From: Branchiostoma belcheri
Taxonomy: Eukaryota; Chordata; Leptocardii; Amphioxiformes; Branchiostomatidae
Length of the DNA stretch: 64,000 nucleotides
Assembly: GCF_001625305.1 (NCBI RefSeq)
Contig: NW_017804620.1
Location: forward strand, 1,097,691 to 1,161,690
Reading direction: 5' to 3'
In this document: positions 9,892 through 40,812 of the stretch, piece after piece
Position numbering within the stretch: position 1 is the first letter of the stretch
Layout: the number at the start of each line of letters is the position of its first letter
The notes under the pieces: generated by a model
What the model was told of the DNA's origin: nothing
Database searches by the model: none
The model's input: only the letters and a program-made list of their open reading frames with translations
Translations under genes and position numbers: made by a program

Positions 9892-12800
9892 CTAAAAACC
9901 ATAAAAATTAAGAGTTAGTAGAAATTCTACGATCAGTGACTGTAATTTTGTAAGGTAAATCACGTACCTCCAAATTTTTGGTGTCGACTGTACACCTTGA
10001 TCACGGAATGACCTAGTCTCATGAGAACACGAGACTAGGACGAGACTTGTGTGGATCTTCTGACCTCCCCCGCCTCCTTGCAGAGTAGGGGTAAATATAG
10101 GACTTGGGCAGTTCCCAACCTTCGTTACGATTCACCCTGGCACGTTCCAACTGTATGTAGACTGCTTCCTTGATTTTTCTATGTGCCTTACAGGATTAAG
10201 TAGTCAGGAAGAGAAAGAATCCATACAACATACATTTATTGCAATGATACAATCTCTACATGTGTGAAGGTTTTCTTGCTCTTAAAATGCGAACTTAAAT
10301 TATAAGCAAAAAATTCATTTATTTTCAAGATACCAGAATGTAAGCAAACATGGTTGATAGCTGCATTTAAAACTTTAAAACACTCATATAAGTAGTGCTG
10401 CATACCGGTTCACTGGACTTGGATCCGGACTTGTAAGAATGTTTAGGTTCAAGTCCAAGTTAAGAACCGAGTCCGGACGTATTACCATAAAAGACCATTT
10501 CACATACCCCTTTTCTTTCCAAACCACCTAAAACTTTCTATAGATTGCAAAAACTTCACTGCAAAACGAAGAAAACATTGCCATCGAGCATCGTCAAGTA
10601 CCGGCCTCCATGTTATGTGGCCAAAGTTTTGCCCAAACAACACTGCAAGGTTGCCAACATGCAATTTTGTATATGCCATGGGTTTAGGTCTGGACTTACA
10701 AGTCCAGAACTGAAGCTAAACTTCTGGACTTTAATCCGGACCTAAACCTAAATGTGGGTTTAGGTATGCAGCACTAGTCCCAATGTTACAGAATGCAGCT
10801 GTAAGCTTCTGAGTTACCTGAGGACTGCAGGCCAGGATGTGGTGGGGTATTCCCATCTCATTGTGTAGGTAGTCAAACACAGCAATGAGTTTATACTTGT
10901 CTGAAAGGCAGAAGCAATACAACACTAAACAATAGTTATCTACCATAGATAGTACATTTTACACAGCATCATAGTGATTTGTAATGTCCTTATTGAATTA
11001 AGTGGTTTCCTAGTTTTTCAATTGCTCATCAAGGCTATCATAAAATCCATTGAAAATGATGTTACATACAATATGGTATTACATGTACTTCATATATTCT
11101 ATACAGTATACAGAGCAAACAGTGGGCTGCCTACAAAGGAACCTCTAAATATTCGAATGCAAATGTTAAATCACAATTTTGACTGTTAAAAAATATTTTT
11201 ACTTAGATTGTTGGAACAAATTCTACAAACTCCTTATTATTAATAACAAATGAAGGCCAGATTTCAGGAAACTAGTACTGCATTTGACTGAAAAATTGTT
11301 GATACATGTACATAATTTGTCATCAACAGGACAGTTTAGGATATCTGGTTTCTTGAGGTTTTAGTATGACAGGCCAAAGTGAACTTGTGATCAAACACTT
11401 GAGATGCAACCAATCATGGGCATGGCTCCATGCCTTTAGCTACACATGTATGGCTATGATGAGACAGAAATACATCAAACATATCATTCAAGAATAGCAA
11501 AACTGACAATGTTCAAGTCATTGTTTTAGAAGTTAAGACTACAATGTAGATGTAAGGTCACACTTGGATTTCCATGCTTTATTTTTGTCTGATTTGCAAA
11601 AAAAGGCTTTGAAACAACTCCAAAATGCTCATATTTTGGCCCATACACTATGATACAGATGAATAATAGTTTTCACATTTTTCTATCTATCAATGGAAAG
11701 ACATAGACCTGTTTTTTTGCCCTGTTGCTTGATATTTTTGTGAAAAAATTTCAAGAACCAACAAATTAAATTGGTGTGGATTAAGCACAACATACATGTA
11801 GGCATGGGAAGAACTAAGGTGCCATATTGAAGGTAATTATAAGGTAAGAACAAGACTCAATCCAGTACATGCTGACAATGTGACAAGAGACTTGTAGCCA
11901 TTTCTTCATCATTTCTTACCTCTGGACAACATCCGTGGTGCCCTCAGGACCATGGTTCTCAGCTGTTCAGGGGAGAAGCCCAGTTGGAGCTGTGCAACCT
12001 GCAGGTTCTCTTTCATCCTAGCAAGGCTCACTGTCAAGACTCGTGGATATCGCACTACTATATGACGAGTCTTGGAACAAAACAAGAAGCAATTTACATG
12101 TAGGCACTACGACTTAAAAGAGTTCTAAAGTCCAGAAGGGAGGGCTATTTTCCGGTAGATTATGCTGCAATGAATATGTACAACTACCCAACTTTTTACA
12201 TAATTTCGCTTGTACGACTTTAATACGCGATGCATGTTTGTAATGCTATATATTAACCATAAACTGGCTCTGCACGTAAACTGCATGTAACCTGCGTTAC
12301 CTGATCTACATGATTTATGCAATTGTAAGAAAATGAAATTTTTCTTTCATTTGTTAAGAGCTGATACAGGAATTTGATGTGATAGAATTGTCTTCTGGCC
12401 TTGCCTGGGCTGACCTGGCCATGCTATGGCGTATAAAGGGCTTTTGCTATGGTTTAATGTACCAACTAAAAAAGAACGGTCCAATTAAACGGGCACTGTA
12501 CCGGATCTTTAGGCCGGGCAAAAATCTAAATGTATTTCTCCAAGAAGACTGTCTTAATATCTTAACTATTGAAAGTTTAAAACAAAAGTCCTCCAGATAT
12601 TATATCAAAACATGCAACACTAACCACAATCACACATGCACACCTAGCAACTTTCATTTATCGAGCGTGGGGGAAAAGAAGAAAATACCTGTATTCATAA
12701 CACGTCAACAGTTGTCACTTTTTGTTACTTCTGCACGTTTGTTTTCTCTTATTGTGTTATTTACCATTTTGTACTTGTATTTATTTTGTGAACTCTTGGT

Positions 12801-15308
12801 TCATTATGTACAGATTTGTTTATTTGTATTTACGATCTGCTATGAGTTCACTTATTTGTCCACCATTATTGTATATATCCTACCTTTATTTGCGTTCTTT
12901 TTTTTGTTTGGATTCTGTTATCTGTACCTTTGATCGTCTTTTGTTTATGTATAATTTATTGAATCGGTGTCGTATAAACCCACACGGGCTGGGCGCGGGA
13001 TAGCGCACGACACGGAAATAAAGTGTATCATTCATTCATTCATTCATTCATTCATTCATTCATTCATTCATTCATTCATTGCACACGTACATATAGAATA
13101 CAACACGGGGTATTCCGTATCGCCCGAGGTATCGGCCCGACCGCGGGCCGCAGGCCGTCGGGCGATCCGACTCGCGGGAGGGCCGGGACCGAGGGTGATG
13201 CGGAATACACCTTGTTATATTTTATTTATGTCATACCCACCCAAGAAAACGTGCCTCTCAATGCAAGATGAGCCAAAAGTTGGTGCCCCTAAACCCTCAA
13301 ATGCAACAACATCAGTTTCAACGTTCGGATTCTGTATTCGAATTTTCAAAAGCGGCGCTCGCGGTTAGGACGAAATGCATTCGAATTGTTCTATGGAAGC
13401 CATGGAGCCCGGGCCATACCGTAAAGTATCCGGAACCTGTTATCGAACGTTATCGTGGCCCGGGTATGATATAAATAATAATATGTATCCCACATGACCT
13501 ACCTGAGCAGCTGTGGTTTGCAGGTTGCCCTGCAGCCAGCCCAGCTTGTTGTCCAGCCGCTGCACACTCAACTGCAGCAGATGCGGGGCACGGCTCACAA
13601 GCCCAGCTGCACAACGGGTGTAAGAACATGTGAGTCACAGAAAATCGCGGCAGCAGGTAAGTACAGAGCTGAAACAAGATCTCAGAGACCTCATACATGT
13701 ACCTCTACCAAACATCATGATCAGGGCTGAGCCGCTCAAAATACTGGGTGCATGACATGTGCACCTTAGTACACCCAAAATTAGATGTGTACCCAATTTT
13801 CTTCTGTGGGTGCACTGGTGCACCCAAATATTTTTGTAGGTATTTTCTTACATATCAAATGTAAAATAGTATACAGGATATTCTTGGCAACTAAGAGTCA
13901 GAAAAATAATAAAATCTAGTAGACTCTTAATTGTTCAAGGGAAAACACCAGCTGTCCACAAGGCCAAACAGCGAGTTATTATTTTCCCGATGTATATGTA
14001 CAGTAGCCTCTACCAGGCACCGCGGATCATTGGAAAAATAGTAGAAATTGGCCGAAATAAAGGGATAGTATACTAGGGAAGATCCAGGGCCATAGAAGCT
14101 ACATGTACAGGTGAATAATGTCTTTCTCACTCTGGGACAGACTGAACCAAATTAAACCATATCTAACCCATGGGTCTTAGATTGTTAGATATGGTTGGGT
14201 TCAGACACACACAGAGACATATCAAAAACAATACCTCCATTTTTCACAGAGGTAAAAACAAGTTAGCCTCCTTCTCTTACTTCATACCTATTTCATCCTC
14301 TTTGAATTTCTTGGACATCAGATACTGGACTCTCTTCTCCAGCCTGTCCAGTTCCACTCCCAGTATGAAGGGGTTAACAGAAATGATGCTTCCCAAGTTC
14401 TCTTTGGTGACTCCAACATCCAGGAGGAACATCAGCTTTTCCTTCACCTGACTGTCGAAGTCTAGTTTTGCTATCAGATTTGCTGCGTTTCTCTTTCTGC
14501 TGACCTTGTGTAGATCTACACCGAGGTGTACCAGCTTCTGTAGTGTCTCTGAATGGTCTACAAGTGTCCTGAGACCAACATATGCGTGTTGGTGGACAGG
14601 GCCCCTGTATGCCTGCTGTCTGTCTACTGATGGCACGTCTGTATTGTCAAGGTCAGCAAGTTCAAGGTCACTACCAGTTTTCTGTCCTTCAGGAAAGTCA
14701 ACAAACTCAAGTACAGCTACATCCAATGAGCTTTGGTCACTTGGGGGATTAACTGAACTGTCATTGGTTTTTTGGTCTCCATATCTTTCAGTTTCAGAGG
14801 TGCTAGGGGATAAGACTGGCTTAGACGTAGAAGTCAAGTTTGTGCTGCATCCAAGTTCATTTTCATTGCTACAGTTTATGTAGTGACGTTCTGATGTTCC
14901 GGTGGTGGTTTGCCTGCCTGATTCACTCTCTTCATCAACTTCAGTCACCGGCATTATGTCCTGGTGCTGTTCAGGCCTGTCTGTGCCAAAGTTAGCATGA
15001 AGTGATGAACTGTTGGCTTCATACCTTCCAGGACAATAAGATGCTATCATACTTCTTGTAGAAGTAATACCAGCAGGAAGTCTAACATTGTTACTCCTTG
15101 GTCTTTGCCTTACATAGGCCAACAGCACAGTTGAACCTGACGTCCATGTCCTTAGCATAGGTGTACAGTGGTTGCCGGTATAGTTTGAGTATTGCACACA
15201 TGTTACAGTGCACTTGGACGTAGTGTAGGCAGATACTGTAGGGAGAAGATGATTTCTTGCAGACTGTATTAATGCAGCTGACACTGCAGTTCTCACTATT
15301 GACTTCAT
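9697..15308 (-). CDS. MTERF3: MTERF3, mitochondrial transcription termination factor 3 homologue (5 coding exons)
   Basis: Member of the mTERF family. MTERF3 in other animals acts in mitochondria as a regulator of mtDNA transcription and of ribosome biogenesis. Coding exons: 15308-14288, 13606-13503, 12070-11920, 10900-10818 and 9891-9697; all introns are GT-AG and phases match, giving 517 residues (human about 417). The first 45 or so residues (MKSIVRTAVSAALIQSARNH...) are basic, hydroxylated and free of acidic residues, as in a mitochondrial targeting peptide. A long Ser/Thr/Asp-rich linker follows, then mTERF repeats: RAPHLLQLSVQRLDNKLGW, YPRVLTVSLARMKENL, MGIPHHILACSPQVFNSR and the diagnostic end LGRAQYDPAQPGYICL...EYQNFLKTL. 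An in-frame TGA lies 12 bases before the ATG. The extra length over human sits in the exon 1 linker. The orthology call rests on the C-terminal match. Confidence 0.93.
10012..10039. repeat. short hairpin, 9-bp arms
   Basis: CCTAGTCTC and GAGACTAGG are separated by 10 bases in the last MTERF3 intron. No function is inferred. Confidence 0.6.
10393..10776. mobile_element. hAT-like MITE, TIR TAGTGCTGCATACC
   Basis: The ends TAGTGCTGCATACC and GGTATGCAGCACTA are exact inverted repeats. The interior is built of alternating CCGGAC/AGTCC and TTAGGT blocks. TAG-starting termini fit hAT elements, but no clean 8-bp target duplication remains. It lies in the last MTERF3 intron. Its structure resembles the element at 42036-42457. 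Confidence 0.7.
10818..10900 (-). CDS. MTERF3: MTERF3 coding exon 4
   Basis: 83 bp encoding DKYKLIAVFDYLHNEMGIPH and HILACSPQ. The acceptor is TGCCTTTCAG and the donor CAG|GTAACT. The donor is only 42 bp from the edge of the hAT-like element at 10393-10776. Confidence 0.92.
11920..12070 (-). CDS. MTERF3: MTERF3 coding exon 3
   Basis: 151 bp encoding TRHIVVRYPRVLTVSLARMK, ENLQVAQLQLGFSPEQLRTM and VLRAPRMLSR. This is the P-R-L-T...LGF...P-M-L pattern of two consecutive mTERF motifs. The acceptor is GTTCCAAG and the donor AGAG|GTAAGA. Confidence 0.92.
12700..13080 (+). mobile_element. probable LINE 3' end with (ATTC)n tail
   Basis: A pyrimidine-rich plus-strand tract ends in GGAAATAAAGTGTATC and then about 13 ATTC repeats (13029-13080). 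This is the layout of a LINE or SINE 3' UTR with a simple tail. The hydrophobic open frames across it come from T-rich sequence and are not taken as genes. It lies in MTERF3 intron 2. Confidence 0.45.
13090..13490. repeat. dispersed repeat, related copy at 32660-32930
   Basis: Shares the ordered blocks TATTTTATTTATGTCATACC-type, AGAAAAC, TGCAATG/TGCAAGA and ATTCGAATTTTCAAAA with a tract in VPS4 intron 9. It has a terminal inverted pair (CCCGGGCCA and TGGCCCGGG). The class is unknown. Confidence 0.4.
13503..13606 (-). CDS. MTERF3: MTERF3 coding exon 2
   Basis: 104 bp encoding LVSRAPHLLQLSVQRLDNKL and GWLQGNLQTTAAQ. The acceptor is TTGTGCAG and the donor CAG|GTAGGT. It matches the human MTERF3 segment with [20 protein letters not shown]. 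Confidence 0.92.
13722..13918. mobile_element. truncated hAT-like element, same family as 36413-36792 (opposite orientation)
   Basis: Begins CAGGGCT and runs through GGGTGCAC, GTGCACCCAA and AGTCAGAAAAATAATAAAAT. This is colinear with the reverse complement of the complete copy in VPS4 intron 12. The other end is missing. It lies in MTERF3 intron 1. Confidence 0.75.
14288..15308 (-). CDS. MTERF3: MTERF3 coding exon 1
   Basis: Encodes residues 1-340 plus one base: targeting peptide, low-complexity acidic/Ser-rich linker, and the first mTERF repeats (KLVHLGVDLHKVSRKRNAAN, LMFLLDVGVTKENLGSII). The donor is G|GTATGA at 14287-14286. A likely splice acceptor (TTCTATGTTCCAG) ends at 15329, so an upstream 5' UTR exon is probable. 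Confidence 0.92.
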
Positions 15309-15400
15309 TGTGTTAGGTCAGGTGGCACCTGGAACATAGAAGAATCCTATCAGTAATATATCAACTTGTGCTTTATATCTTTTTACTATAAGTTAAGAAT

Positions 15401-15896
15401 CGGTCACAACCCGCCGTGCGTGCTTTTTGTCCGTACGTTTTTGGGAAGGCCATGTCTGCTACGTTTTTCTGAAAACATGGGGAAGGACTGGCAGTACTGA
15501 GCAGTACGGTCAACGCTCGTCACTCACACAGTTGCACATGGTGTTAGTATGTATGTGGTCTGCACGCCACGTCTGGCCGTGAGCACTTGCGTGCATCTTT
15601 CATGAGTGAGTTGTATGTGCTGACAACGTACGATCTCTGAGCGATTGCCACTTTATTGTATGCAGGTCCTACTTACACGTGCTGCTTACATACGGTATAT
15701 ACCAGTTGCGGTGCGCAACCCGCACGCAGAGAAAGTTTTGCATGTACTTAACGTTAGGTGCTACGGCGTGTCTACGTTCCTCCGAATCCGTTGGATTGCG
15801 TTCGGTGGTGGGACTCACAACTTACGGATCCCAAAAATTTGCCCACGTTTTTGCACGTAGACAGCACTCAGTTGTACGTAAGGCAGGTTGTGACCG
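15401..15896. mobile_element. inverted-repeat element with CGGTCACAACC termini
   Basis: The left end CGGTCACAACCCGCCGTGCG and the right end, read inverted, CGGTCACAACCTGCCTTACG match with few changes. Further paired blocks (CACGTTTTTG-like) lie inside. It is 496 bp long. No target duplication is obvious, so the superfamily is not assigned. It lies just upstream of MTERF3 and could overlap its promoter or 5' UTR intron. Confidence 0.6.
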
Positions 15897-17050
15897 AGGC
15901 TTTATCATAAATATAACGTTAATATGGTCACAGTACACCGATACTGTCACTGCCTAGTGCTGTGCACCTGCTGCCATTCCATGACCTTCCGCATAGTGCT
16001 TTTAAAAGATTGTGTCACGAGTCAGAACTAGCCGACAAACTTTAGCCCATTTTCACATATTTTGTACATTATACCTTGAACTCAAACATATTCAAGTTCT
16101 GTACCTAATTTTTGCACCCTACTATATTTTTTACCGCGTCGAAGTAGGTCACTATAGAAATCCCCATAGGCCGGAAACTGCTAACTGTGTCCTGCTAACC
16201 TTATCCAGCTCATCGCACCAAGGACGTTTAGTTTTTGTACCAGAGATCAATAGATTAAAAAAAAATAGGCAAAGATCATAAAAACCTCACTTTCAACCTC
16301 ATTGGTTTACTGTAGTTCGTAGTAATAAACCAAAAATTGTCAGTAATGTTGTACATGTGCATGAAGGGTCGAGGGTGGGAGGGGGGCAAGATCGTTGCGA
16401 GTTAGAACAAGGACGTTTTATCAAGACGTTAATATAAAGATGATAAAATAATATGGAAACGCCTGAAGATAAGAAAAGAAAGTTCCACAAACCCAAGGCT
16501 GTGTTTCTTATACAGGAACTGTGGCATCCCTGACTTCTAGGCGCGCTCACGAAGTACGTTACGTTATACACAGTCGCACAGCAGACGACAACGTGAACTT
16601 CGTGAAGGCACCAGATGGGGGTCTATCTTCATAACTCCGCAGAGCTCTGACGCCCGAACTCCGCGGATTTCGCGGACGATGTGTCTGCCAATTAAAATGT
16701 TTTGTGTAATGTTCAGTGGCCTTCAGTTGTATAATGGATATCGAAGCTTTTTTGCAGTGTTGCAAAAGTACCTATTAGTAAGGAATTTAGTCGGGTTCCT
16801 TTCTCAGCACTCGGTGTAACGTTACAGAGGTGATGCGGCTTTTGTTCTCCAAGCAGAGGTAGGGGGTTTTGGAGTGGCTATAATAGGGATGGCCAAGATT
16901 TTTAGCGCTGCTATCTCGTGGGGCGAACGTTGGATAGTGGCGGCCAATGATACAGGCGGCTAACATGAAGTCCCCTTGCCCCACCGAATCTGCTTAGAGA
17001 TTCATATATATAATAGCGGCTTCCGCCCTAGATCTCCAGTGTCAAAGTTA
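15897..17050. other. intergenic stretch, nothing recognised
   Basis: Between the element at 15401-15896 and the MITE at 17051 I see only short open frames without domain or codon-use support. Confidence 0.5.
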
Positions 17051-17457
17051 GGCCACAGCAAGTAAATTTTATGGATGACATCCTCCGCAGACTCCAAATC
17101 TAATGCGAGCGCGCGAAAACAAAGCAAGACGGGCCGAAAAAAGTTCCTACATTTTAGAATTTTGACTCCATCATTGTACAAATGGTTTTTATTCGGTGGG
17201 ATCATCACATATACACAGCCAGCATCACATATCACTGCATCAAAGTAAGAAACAAAACATTGAATCAGAGCCTTTTCTTGTCTCCTCTCTTCATAGTTAT
17301 CTGCCATCCACCTTCCGGCATGGCAGCAGACATCTTTGCCCATTTTTGGTATGTTGACCACTGTCAGAAGGCAACAAAATTTCTTCTTTTTTTTCCAAAA
17401 TCAGGCAAAAATTAATGCACGCGCTGATGTCATCCATAAAAATTACTTGCTGTGGCC
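17051..17457. mobile_element. Harbinger-type MITE, TIR GGCCACAGCAAGTAA, TSD TTA
   Basis: The left end GGCCACAGCAAGTAAATTTT and the inverted right end GGCCACAGCAAGTAATTTTT are followed inside by ATGGATGACATC on both arms. TTA flanks both sides (17048-17050, 17458-17460). The inner ATGGATGACATC block is shared with the GGCCATGTTG family, suggesting common descent. Confidence 0.88.
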
Positions 17458-18239
17458 TTACGTCAACACTTGGTGTCCAGTGTCGGCGGGGATGGGTTTT
17501 CTGCGCGTGAAAAAGTCCCTGAAATATGTCAGAAAACATTTAGTACCAAATTCTCATGCAGAAAAATGTGATCATGTGGTATTTTCCATCTATATCCTAA
17601 AATTTTGGTGTAAATTTTAGGTCCCTTAGGAATAGGTTAATTGGAAAATTTTTCATGAAATCTGAACATTACAAAATTACTTGACTTTGTCAGAAATACA
17701 TGGAAAAGTTACTACTAGTATACTAGTATATGGTTTAGTATGGTAAAATGTGAAGCTTTTCTCCATTCTAGAAGGTTGATTTCATATTTTAGCAAACAAA
17801 TTCTTTCAGGCGCAAATTTCAACCATTTTTTTGCACGTGAAAACTTTAATTTGAAAATCACTTAAAATCACTGAAATATTGACAAAACAGGGATATGTAG
17901 TCTAGAATGCAACAAACTGATATTCAATTCTGTTTTATGTCTTTTTTCCTTACGTCTAAGCTTAAAACAGCAAAAAGTTTGTGGAATCGGCTAATTTGCA
18001 TATTTTCGCGCGCAAATTTTTCACGCGCAAATTTTTAACGCGCACATAACCCCATCCTCCTACTGGCTTCAGCACTGGAAACTCCGAATCGGCAAACCAA
18101 ACCTTGCCTTAATCTAAACAGGGTATCGAGATGTTGTCTTTGAACTCTAACACTCATGATTTTCATCATAGCACCCGGGAAGCAAATGATCGGCAGTCCA
18201 CCAAGATTGCAATTCTTGGCCAACCTGTTCTTGAGAGGG

Positions 18240-18610
18240 TGTTACTGATCAAGTTTCAAGTTTTATTAATAAAATCAGCCTTGCAGCCAGTTCACAAGTC
18301 AACCAAGCTGAATAACACTGATTTTTACAATTTTGTACATAGTAAATACAATTAACATGACAATACATATACAGACACGCAAACAACATGTTACAAAGCC
18401 ACACATGGGTACTGAAATAAAGTCCAGAGAGTCTTGAAAGTCATTACTACAATGACTCGTTGTACATGCATATTGCCTTGTGTAACAAAGAGTTTTTCAG
18501 TCTTTTTGTACGGGCTGCTGGTACTGTAAGTGCAGTTCCATTTCTTAAGGTCCTCCCAGTGGCCGTTGTCCTGGCTGCTGGAACCAGGTCATGGAGGGGG
18601 TGACACAGTT
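18240..18610 (-). mobile_element. LINE reverse transcriptase C-terminal scrap and 3' UTR
   Basis: Minus-strand reading gives HDLVPAARTTATGRTLRNGT and PAARTKRLKNSLLHKA, then CMYNESL and stop. The P-x-ARTKRLKNS pattern is common at the C-terminus of LINE reverse transcriptases. AT-rich sequence follows. It is short and diverged. Confidence 0.5.
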
Positions 18611-19540
18611 GTTAAGTTGAAATGAAGTGAAATGTTGGATTAGCAATTAGCATTAATTATCTTCCTCAATACCCCTCAACACCAAAATAATAAATTATAT
18701 TACCGAAGGAAACCATATTGTTTTTGCCCACTTTCCTCTCCTCCAAACACAAAAGGTCAATGACCTGAACCAAACCGTCTGTCACCATGGTAACTAGTAT
18801 TGGGTTACATCATGTTGCAGTTTTGTAGCATGAAGGATTTAGACATCTGTCACCATATATATAGATATTAATGTGTTTGAGTAAGAATTAACAGAACAGA
18901 CCATATGCGAAGGTAAACCGATTATACATTTGCTTTGCAAATGTTACCTTTCTAGTTTTATCATTTTCAAAATTTCATTAGTAAACCTTCTTCTTTTGTA
19001 CTTACCAGTTACTTAGTATCACCTGACCGGCGGTCCCCGGTGACTCACCTGTCAGCTAATGCGTCCATGTCAGGTGACTTGCTTCAGATAGCCTATACGG
19101 CAGGCGTTCCTTTGGAGGCTACTTTGATACCAATATTTCCCCCGCTGATTACATGCTATTTTTAGAAGGCTCTCGTTTTCTACAATGTAGGCTTTCTACG
19201 GATATTCTACATGGTTTATCCATTAGTAAATGATACGTAACTAAGAAGGAAAACAACAACTTCAATATAGCAACATAATCCTTCCGAACATAGCAAAGCG
19301 CGCCTGCAACAGAGGCAACCTAAACACCGAGACTTTCGGTGGAGCACCGCATCCAAACAATAGTGTCACATAACATGCTATTCTGAAAACATGAGTTGCT
19401 CTCTTCCTATATAATACCGTAATATTGCTTGCTACCTTGCGTGTAATTACTTTCTATCACCACGAAGTGATGTACATTTATTGCAAATTATTGTTGTTGT
19501 TTTTTTCTTAGTTGAAGGTTTTAATTGCATTTGTCAGCTA
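18611..19540. other. upstream region of VPS4 without recognised coding sequence
   Basis: AT-rich non-coding DNA with no transposon ends or conserved frame recognised. It likely includes distal VPS4 promoter sequence. Confidence 0.4.
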
Positions 19541-19544
19541 TCTA

Positions 19545-19552
19545 TGACGTCA
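19545..19552 (+). promoter_or_regulatory. TGACGTCA palindrome (CRE/ATF-type site) in the VPS4 promoter
   Basis: A perfect CRE octamer lies 113-120 bases upstream of the VPS4 start codon, with a second GTGACGTCT half-match near 19600. CREB/ATF sites are common in housekeeping promoters. Use here is inference from position. Confidence 0.5.
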
Positions 19553-19664
19553 TTTCAGGAAGCTCCGCCATCTTGGGCGAATAGTTGGTGTGTTTTCAGT
19601 GTGACGTCTGGAGAGGGTTGGAGAACTTTACATTTTCTTACAGAATATAGGACAGCAACTCCTC

Positions 19665-38496
<18,832 letters not shown>

Positions 38497-40812
38497 ACAG
38501 TCCAGGGACTTAAAGATATAACATAACCCCGTCATTCGGGCTAGCTACACAATAAATGGCCTAATGAGTAGCGGTCACTGCTTTAAATTGGTCATCAATA
38601 TCCCAGCTAAGGAAAACTGGTCCTGGACTAGTCGATGAATGTATAAATAAGTAGTAGCTTTGGGTTGAACTGCTGATAGTAAAAGTAATTCCAATCAAGC
38701 ACTATTTCTTTCATGTACATAAATATGTATTTAGTAGGGTTGTGGAGATGATATACTTTATCTTACTAGGACATTCAATTAGATAAGGCAAAAGGGATGG
38801 AAATAAACAGCTCTAACTTGTAAACCTGGTTTGATGAAGGCATGTGCTAAATTATTTTTGGAGAGTCTGTTGTCATGCATCAAGTCGCTGATGTAGGGCT
38901 TGTGGAGAACTTTGAACAAACTAAGATTATGATTATTGACAGTTCATCTGTGTTGGTAGAAGTTGTTATGAAGCAAGTTTGAACTGTAATTTCCAAGAAA
39001 TTGAACTAGTCTTATTTTTGACTGTACAACAGTTACTCCAGTCATTGTCGCGGGATGAGCAATCCACTGCTTCTGTGATGTCAATATGCATTACAACCAT
39101 CCCTCAGCAAAGACGGGGGACGCCGCAGACTTTCTGCAACATATGATGCCCCGAGTCACGTGTGTCATTCTGCATAACGTAACATGACGTTACAATTTCT
39201 TGTGTTGATAAATATAGCTAAAACTTGCTTCCTAACATCATGACTGTTTGAACTTTTAAAAATGGAAAAAGCTGCCTTTAATGTCAATTATGCAGAAACT
39301 TGTACATGTAATTTGATATGCACTAGCACTGCTTGTTATGCTTGCAGATAGCACATCAGGTTGTTGCTCTTTATTTTGCATTTTATAGCTATCAACTTGA
39401 TTTAGTTGGTCTACATTTTCTAAAGCCTTTGATTTTTGTAATGGAAAATACATGTACATTAACATAGGGAGTCTTGAATGGCTTTAATATCACCATATGA
39501 AAAGTTATAATTTCCACCATATAGAAGCATGCATGTATGTACATTTTGTACCCTCTTATTTGCCTTAAGTACATTGTGTAAAAGTAACTTCTGCATATGT
39601 ACCTCTGGACCCCAAATCCTTTTACCTCTGGCACATTGTTCCCTTTTTGCACATTTACAACATGTAGGTTCAAGGTCCTGTGGCATCAGCCAAATTCGAT
39701 GGACACAGCAAACTGCTTTTAAGCAAATTACAAGAAAAAGCTGCTAGGCAGCCCAAGCTTTTCCCTTTTCATCCCAAGTACAAGATATACCGACCATCCA
39801 TGATTGGTGACCCCAGCATGTCCAGATCACGAGGTATGAAAACAGGAAGTTCCCCTGCAGTATTGTATCAGGCCACCAGGGGGCCCCAATCGAATCATTT
39901 CAAGGTCTCATCGAAACCTACTTTTTAACCAAATTTTTCAGGAGTTTTGCTGATCAGACAAGAACCTACTAGAACAAAGTGATTTACCTACTAGACAGAC
40001 TAGCAGACATTTTAAGGATTTGGGGTCCAAAACTAAAGGTGCAGCAAGCAGTAACCAAGGAGGTTCAAAAAGAAAACTCTTTGTTTTGAACCTCTTTGCA
40101 CTAACATAATTCTGTGGCATTCATGAATTTTCTATTTAGGATCCATGACTCTGACAGTCTCCATACAGGTTGGGTTAGTCTTGCTGAAATGTATACATAT
40201 TCATTACTGCCTGGCAGCATCTATTTTGTAAATTCTAGCTTACAGCATGAAATATTTGGGATGATGTAAAATGTATCTATATGTTTATAAAATCCTCTTC
40301 TTGGTGTTACATCATTGTAATCAGAAGTGTAACAATATTTAGGTTGAGGTCAACTTTTTTTGGTTTGAGTGTTGGATATACAAAGTACAGACGGTTATAA
40401 TATAAATACTGACTCACTGTATGAACCATTTAAGAATTGTGTTGTACATCTTTGTACAGCGAAGTATACAACAGCTTAACAAATGTTATTTGGGTACATT
40501 TTTATGCTTGTCTTTTTATGTCATGGCAAGTAACTTAAAGGATTATGATGATATAAACATAGTGTTTTCTGACAGTCAAATGAATGATTTCTGCATCTGG
40601 TACCAAGAAAATAAAAATTTTAAAACATTCTGATGTTCTGTCTTTTGTGAATATGGCTAGAAAAAAAATCCAACCAAAAGTTGCGTTAAGTATATTTCAT
40701 TCATCTGCTTGATGTACATGTATTTGTTAATCCTGTTCCAGTAATGAACAATGACTGCAGGAATATTGAGCAAGCTTTCTACATTAATTGGTGGTCTTAT
40801 AGTTTGGATTGA
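38497..40812. other. VPS4 3' UTR and downstream DNA
   Basis: No coding sequence is supported. It holds possible polyadenylation signals (38551, 38802, 40608) and a dispersed-repeat block (39842-39887, GGAAGTTCC...CTGCAGTAT...GGGGGCC). An open frame at 39680-39928 runs into that repeat and is not accepted. Confidence 0.45.
38551..38556 (+). terminator. first AATAAA downstream of VPS4
   Basis: Polyadenylation-signal hexamer 55 bp after the stop codon. A second AATAAA lies at 38802-38807 (GGAAATAAACAGC). Which one is used cannot be told from sequence. Confidence 0.4.

Noticed and set aside
12379-12970. Hydrophobic open frame resembling a membrane protein
   Set aside because: T-rich plus-strand DNA in MTERF3 intron 2, ending in a (ATTC)n tail. 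Hydrophobicity follows from composition, and no start or domain support was seen.
39680-39928. 82-codon open frame downstream of VPS4
   Set aside because: Its second half coincides with a dispersed repeat also seen near 9361 and 34573; no ATG start and no domain.
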